DNA of 10,000 nt from Rheinheimera sp. (lineage in GTDB: Bacteria > Pseudomonadota > Gammaproteobacteria > Enterobacterales > Alteromonadaceae), in assembly GCF_020217005.1 (NCBI RefSeq), contig NZ_JAIWOI010000215.1, positions 1 through 10,000 on the forward strand, in the 5' to 3' direction. Shown here piece by piece: positions 5,890-10,000 of the stretch (the stretch's first letter is position 1; each line of letters starts with the position of its first letter). Both the position numbers and the translations under genes were made by a program. A model generated the notes under the pieces. The model was not told the DNA's origin and searched no databases. It saw only the letters and a program-made list of their open reading frames with translations.

Positions 5890-8766
5890 TTAAGTGTGCT
5901 GTTGGTAACGCCTGAACAGCACTGAAATTACTTCTTTGCTTTGCTGCAAACAAAGTTGTAGCTGGCTGCAGAGCCAGGGTTCTAATGTGCCATGCTGCAA
6001 CAGGTGTTGCTCACTGAGCCTGCAAAGCTGGCTTAGACGCATTAATCCCAACTGTCCCATACTGCCAATAAGACGGTGAAATACTTTAGGATCAGGTGTG
6101 ACCTCACTGAGTTCTTGTTGCAGTGCCTGAAGTTGCTCCTGCACATTGATGTCCATCGACAGACGTTGTTCGGGCTGTAATGCCAATAAAGCCTGTTGCA
6201 GGTAATCGTTTTGATACAAAGGCTTGAGAGGCGGAAGCTGAGCCAGTTGTGCTATCAGAGCCTGCAGTTGTTCCCGTCGCCATGGCTTGAGCAGTAAAGC
6301 GCTGATATGAGCAGGTGGCGTATTATCCAAAGACCCACTCACCAGTATAAAACGACTGCTGTCATCCACTTGCTGTCGGAGCTGCAACTGTTGGATCGTT
6401 TGCTCAGCGTTAGCATCTTCAAGTTGGCCATCTAAAAACACCCAGGACCAGAGCTGTGCTGGTAATTGCTGAACCTCGTGCAGACTACGGACTGAGGTCA
6501 CGACAAAACCCATTTGCGTTAAATTTTGTTCCAGGCTGATACGGCATAATTCGTCATCATCCACCACTAAAGCATTATGCTGTTCAGTACTGTGCGACGG
6601 GGTCGCTGGTAGCAGAGCCGAAATCTGACATTGCAGGCTGAAACTAACTTCAGTGCCAAGCCCAGGTACAGACTGGATCTCAAGCTCTGAACCCAATTGG
6701 CGAAGCAGCTTTTGGCATACCAGCATGCCAAGACCAGGCCCTGCCTGCAAAGCCCGTTGTTGATTTAACCTCTCTCCTCTTAACAGCTGACTGATTTGCA
6801 ATGCTGTTAAACCTATACCTGTATCACGGACTTTGAATAGCAGTGTCAGAGTGGAGTCCTGTTGCTGCTGTAGTTCTACTCTGACCTCTACTTCACCTTG
6901 TTTGGTGTATTTCACTGCATTAGAGATTAAGTTGGTTAACAGTTGGGTCAGTAAATTTTCATCCAGCAGCAGTAAGCCAGGGACATTCGTTGCAACAGAG
7001 CTGCTTAGTTTTAATCCCTTGTTACTGGCCAGGGGTTCAAGCAAGCTATGTAAACGTTCTAACAGTTCCGCCAATACTACCTGTTGCGCCATGGGTTGAT
7101 AGACACCATGATCCAGTCGGCTAGTGGTCAGAATGTTATTGATTATATTGTCCAGCGACCAAACTGAACGACGGGCCAACTGGATTTTTTGCTGACCATC
7201 TGGTTGCTTAATTTCAGGTAAGAGTTGCACCAGCACTGCATCTATACCTTGCAGCGGCGTGCGGATTTCATGACCCAAAGTGGCGATAAATTCATTTTTT
7301 ATCGCAATTTTTTGTTGCGCCATTTCTTGTTGCTTTTGCAGCAGCAGGAAATTACGACGTGACTTGTGGTAAAACAGCGATAACAATAAGGCCAATGCCA
7401 GAAAAGCCCCAATTGACAATAACAACAACATATTTTTTTGATGTTGCTGGGTCAGTTGATCCAATTTTCCTTGCTGAGTCGCCTGTTCTAATTCTCTTTC
7501 CAGTAAGTTTTTATGCTGTTCGCTGGCGATCACCAAAGCTTGTTTATGGATCCTGTCATCAAATAACTCTTGCTGCAGAGTCAGTGCTTGTTGTGCAGCC
7601 TCCAGCGCCTCAGCAGTTTTGTTAGCAAACCGGGCCAGTTCGGCTCTGACTTTCCAGTAGTCCAACTGGTTTTGAGGATCGGCAAAGTGGGCGATTTTTA
7701 ACCCGAGTTCCTGGTCTAACACTGAGGCTTGTCTGGTCTGATTAAACTCAAGCAAGGCGGACAAATGGCGTAAGCCGAATATTCTTAAGTTTGCCTGATG
7801 GTCTGTGGCGTGCAGCAATTGTTTGATCTGCTGGTATTTGTCATTAGCCAGCTCCGGACGATTAAAATGCAAATCCAGCCAAGCCAAACTTTGCAAAGCA
7901 TCGGCTTGCTCTATCTTATTATCTACCTGTCTGGCGGCCAACAAGGCTGCTTGCAGCTGCTGTTCACTTTCCTGATAGTTGTGCTGGGCGGATAAAGCCC
8001 TGGCCAGACTCAAATGGTACTGAGCGGTCAACGCAAGCTCCTGTCGACTTAAGCGCAACTCCAGAGCTTTACGGGCGAAATCTTCGGCATTTTTATCTTG
8101 CCGATAAAGTCGGCTCGCTTCTGCCAGCAGATGCAGGAAGTTGGCCTGACGGTTGCTGTCATCCCCGGTCATCGCCAGGTTTAAACCATCACTGGCAATT
8201 TGAATAGCCTGGGGGTAGGCATATAAATTCATATAAATGTGGGCTAAGTCATAACGGATGATTTGCAGAGGTACGGCATTATTCGCTGCTACTGCGATTT
8301 GCATGGCTTCCAGAGCTTTGGGCAAAGCCTGATCTGGTTGGCCTAAACGATTCAGATTGTCAGCTTGCCTTCGCAAAGCATTAAACAATTGTTTGGTATC
8401 ATTGTTCATCCGCGCTAAGCGTTCGGTTTCCTGGCTGATCCGGTAGGCGTGCTGATAGTTGCCTTGCAGCATATGGGCGGTAATTTGTTGCAGCAGTATT
8501 CTGCTGTAGTCTGCGCTCTCTCTGTCTTTGGTAAGAGCCAACCACTGTGCTGCATAGTTCAGACTCAAGGCCGGGTCTTGTGTCACAAAAACCTCGGTCA
8601 GGCGCACTAAAAGCTGCAGCCTTTGCTCTGCCTTTGTGCTTTGCGCGAGTTGTTGCTGTAGCTGCTGTCGCTCGGTTGGGGTGGAAACTTCCACCTGCTG
8701 ACCATGAGCTATTGCAGGTACAAACAGGAACAGAGCCAGGCATAAAAAAAGTAGCTGAGCGGCCAC
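5890..8766 (-). CDS. Tripartite hybrid histidine kinase with periplasmic TPR sensor (HisKA-HATPase-REC-HPt)
   Basis: 958 aa from a GTG at 8766, chosen because AAGGAG (8774-8779, minus strand) lies exactly 7 nt upstream and a clean signal peptide follows (residues 1 to about 20, ending VPAIA). An ATG at 8796 and a TTG at 8823 are in frame but lack ribosome binding sites. Order: periplasmic region of TPR-like helical repeats (about 45-420); one membrane segment (445-465, MLLLLSIGAFLALALLLSLF); a short coiled coil; HisKA with phospho-accepting H499 (GHEIRTPLQG); HATPase with N616 (NLISNAVKYT), DTGIGL (648-653) and GPGLGM (676-681); receiver domain with acidic triplet D736-738, phosphoacceptor D779 (VFLDGQ), S810 and K827; and a C-terminal HPt with H897 (FHRLIGSMGQLG). 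All phosphorelay residues are present, so it should be active. No partner response regulator is in the window. Divergent from cysJ. Confidence 0.93.
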   Translation of the reverse strand: MAAQLLFLCLALFLFVPAIAHGQQVEVSTPTERQQLQQQLAQSTKAEQRLQLLVRLTEVFVTQDPALSLNYAAQWLALTKDRESADYSRILLQQITAHMLQGNYQHAYRISQETERLARMNNDTKQLFNALRRQADNLNRLGQPDQALPKALEAMQIAVAANNAVPLQIIRYDLAHIYMNLYAYPQAIQIASDGLNLAMTGDDSNRQANFLHLLAEASRLYRQDKNAEDFARKALELRLSRQELALTAQYHLSLARALSAQHNYQESEQQLQAALLAARQVDNKIEQADALQSLAWLDLHFNRPELANDKYQQIKQLLHATDHQANLRIFGLRHLSALLEFNQTRQASVLDQELGLKIAHFADPQNQLDYWKVRAELARFANKTAEALEAAQQALTLQQELFDDRIHKQALVIASEQHKNLLERELEQATQQGKLDQLTQQHQKNMLLLLSIGAFLALALLLSLFYHKSRRNFLLLQKQQEMAQQKIAIKNEFIATLGHEIRTPLQGIDAVLVQLLPEIKQPDGQQKIQLARRSVWSLDNIINNILTTSRLDHGVYQPMAQQVVLAELLERLHSLLEPLASNKGLKLSSSVATNVPGLLLLDENLLTQLLTNLISNAVKYTKQGEVEVRVELQQQQDSTLTLLFKVRDTGIGLTALQISQLLRGERLNQQRALQAGPGLGMLVCQKLLRQLGSELEIQSVPGLGTEVSFSLQCQISALLPATPSHSTEQHNALVVDDDELCRISLEQNLTQMGFVVTSVRSLHEVQQLPAQLWSWVFLDGQLEDANAEQTIQQLQLRQQVDDSSRFILVSGSLDNTPPAHISALLLKPWRREQLQALIAQLAQLPPLKPLYQNDYLQQALLALQPEQRLSMDINVQEQLQALQQELSEVTPDPKVFHRLIGSMGQLGLMRLSQLCRLSEQHLLQHGTLEPWLCSQLQLCLQQSKEVISVLFRRYQQHT

Positions 8767-8961
8767 TATACAACTCCTTGAACAGATTAAACCCATGCTA
8801 ACAACCCGTTGTATTAAGGGCAAGAAGTCATCTGTCTTTACAGTTATAAATCAAAAAACATTTTTAATAACTAAAAGCTATAAAGCAGAGATAAGGGTTA
8901 TTTAGGTTTATCCGTTTAGACGGCTAAAATGGCGTCAACTTAGCTTATTCGTGGTGTTTTT
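8767..8961. promoter_or_regulatory. Divergent intergenic region between hybrid kinase and cysJ
   Basis: A 195-bp AT-rich region that must hold the start signals of both divergent genes. For cysJ a TAAAAT (8925-8930) could serve as a -10 box, but its -35 partner is poor. A short palindrome CCGTttagACGG (8912-8923) lies directly before it and could be an operator. I see no clear CysB site. The kinase ribosome binding site is at 8774-8779. Confidence 0.4.
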
Positions 8962-10000
8962 ATGCTATTTGCCTCTTTAGCTGCTCAGGCCAGTCCTTTG
9001 TCTGCTCAACAAATCAAGGATTTACAGTTGCTTGTCAGCCAGTTAAATCCAATTCAGCAAGCCTGGGTCAGTGGCTATCTGGCTGCGGCTGCTCAGCTGT
9101 CCGGACAGGCAACTGCGCCTTTGTCACAAAGCAATGAAAGTGCAGTGCTGACTATTTTGTATGGTTCACAAACAGGCAATGCCAAAGCTGTAGCTACTAA
9201 GGTCAAAGCTGTGGCTGAGCAGCAAGGCATAGCGGTTAAGCTAACGGACATAGGTAGCTATAAAACCACTTCACTGGCAAAAGAAAAATATTTGCTAATC
9301 GTCACTTCAACCTATGGTGAAGGCGAGCCGCCAGAAAGTGCTGTGGCTTTCCACAAGTTTTTATTCAGCAAAAAAGCACCAAAACTGGATGGTCTGAGCT
9401 ATGCCGTGTTGGGTTTAGGCGATACCAGTTATGAATTTTTCTGTAAAACGGCTATCGACTTTGACGAACAATTGGCCGCTTTAGGCGCTAAGCGTTTGCA
9501 TGCCCGCGCTGATCTGGATGTAGATTATGCTGCACAAGCGGCCAGCTGGACTGAAACTGCAGTTCAGGCTTTTGCACCAGAGTTAAAACAAGCTGCGGGT
9601 TCCGCCCAGGTTATTGCCTGGCCTGGCGCCACGGCCACTGCAGGGCATGACAGTGCCTATAACAAAGAAACTCCTTTTGCCGCAGAGCTGTCGCTGAATC
9701 AGAAAATCACAGGCCGTGATTCAACCAAAGATGTGCGCCATATTGAAATCTCTTTGGCCGATTCAGGTCTCACCTATCAGCCTGGTGACTCGCTTGGCGT
9801 GTATTTCCTCAATGACCACCAAGCCGTGGACGCTATTCTTACAGCGACAGGCTTAGATGGCGCTACTGAAGTGCAGTTGGCAGGCCAGACGTACAGCTTA
9901 AACACAGCGTTAACAGAGCAGTTAGAACTGACTCAGTCTTACCCTAGTTTTGTCGAAAAATACGCTCAGGCGACCGCTAACAGTGAATTGCTGGAGCTGG
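8962..10000 (+). CDS. cysJ: Sulfite reductase (NADPH) flavoprotein alpha subunit, 3' end outside window
   Basis: CysJ passes electrons from NADPH through FAD and FMN to the CysI hemoprotein, which reduces sulfite to sulfide in assimilatory sulfur metabolism in the cytoplasm. The 346 visible residues cover over half of the usual ~600. The N-terminal segment (LSAQQIKDLQLLVSQLNPIQQAWVSGYL, about 13-40) matches the CysJ leader. The FMN flavodoxin domain follows (about 62-205) with the phosphate loop YGSQTGNA (67-74), STYGEGEPP (116-124) and LGLGDTSYEFFC (150-161). The FAD-binding reductase domain begins about 238 (FAAELSLNQKITGRDSTKDVRHIEI), with YQPGDSLGVY (272-281). The stretch AVAFHKFLFSKKAPKLD is nearly the E. 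coli CysJ sequence. The ATG is the first possible start after an in-frame stop at 8941-8943; the ribosome binding site is weak. The hydrophobic first ten residues look faintly like a signal peptide but match the normal cytosolic CysJ leader. cysI would be expected downstream. Confidence 0.95.
   Translation, partial: MLFASLAAQASPLSAQQIKDLQLLVSQLNPIQQAWVSGYLAAAAQLSGQATAPLSQSNESAVLTILYGSQTGNAKAVATKVKAVAEQQGIAVKLTDIGSYKTTSLAKEKYLLIVTSTYGEGEPPESAVAFHKFLFSKKAPKLDGLSYAVLGLGDTSYEFFCKTAIDFDEQLAALGAKRLHARADLDVDYAAQAASWTETAVQAFAPELKQAAGSAQVIAWPGATATAGHDSAYNKETPFAAELSLNQKITGRDSTKDVRHIEISLADSGLTYQPGDSLGVYFLNDHQAVDAILTATGLDGATEVQLAGQTYSLNTALTEQLELTQSYPSFVEKYAQATANSELLEL

Noticed and set aside
8399..8773. 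124-codon open frame on the minus strand inside the kinase gene
   Set aside because: Overlaps the start of the hybrid kinase in another frame; the translation is Arg/Ala/Thr-rich with no recognisable domain, as expected from a shadow frame.

Overview
The window looks like a chromosomal segment of a gammaproteobacterium. The gene families all point there: a YoaB-type RidA protein, a YggN/DUF2884 protein, the NADPH-sulfite reductase flavoprotein CysJ, and a KatB-type periplasmic catalase next to an ankyrin protein. A Rheinheimera/Alishewanella-like member of the Alteromonadales/Chromatiales side is my best guess, but this is from memory of protein style and cannot be proven here. No tRNA, rRNA, CRISPR array, phage gene or transposase gene is visible.

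Layout: (1) 1-1229 (+), the 3' part of a metal-dependent amidohydrolase of the imidazolonepropionase-like/Xaa-Pro dipeptidase type, closed by a hairpin terminator. (2) 1358-1708 (+), a small secreted protein of unknown role. (3) 1769-1896, a 128-bp ERIC-like palindromic element lying just upstream of a 52-residue acidic peptide gene ending in a CxxxxC tail (1918-2076), itself followed by a very strong terminator. (4) 2247-3755 (+), a secreted heme catalase. (5) A 397-bp gap with a 12-bp inverted repeat and two nearly identical ERIC-like elements in tandem (129-bp period). (6) 4153-4656 (+), a secreted ankyrin-repeat protein resembling AnkB, the partner of KatB in Pseudomonas. (7) On the minus strand, a probable two-gene operon: a YggN-like secreted protein (5801-5010), then a RidA-family protein (4997-4653) whose stop codon interlocks with that of the ankyrin gene. 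(8) 8766-5890 (-), a large tripartite hybrid histidine kinase with a periplasmic TPR sensor. (9) 8962-10000 (+), the 5' part of cysJ, divergent from the kinase and running off the window.

Functionally, the centre is an oxidative-stress module: an exported catalase and an exported ankyrin protein. It is interrupted by repeated intergenic hairpins that could act at the RNA level. The most unusual content is the three-copy ERIC/IRU-like repeat family. It has a conserved outer frame, while the sequence of its central stem differs between copies yet still pairs. The cysteine-tailed acidic mini-protein is the other feature with no obvious explanation.
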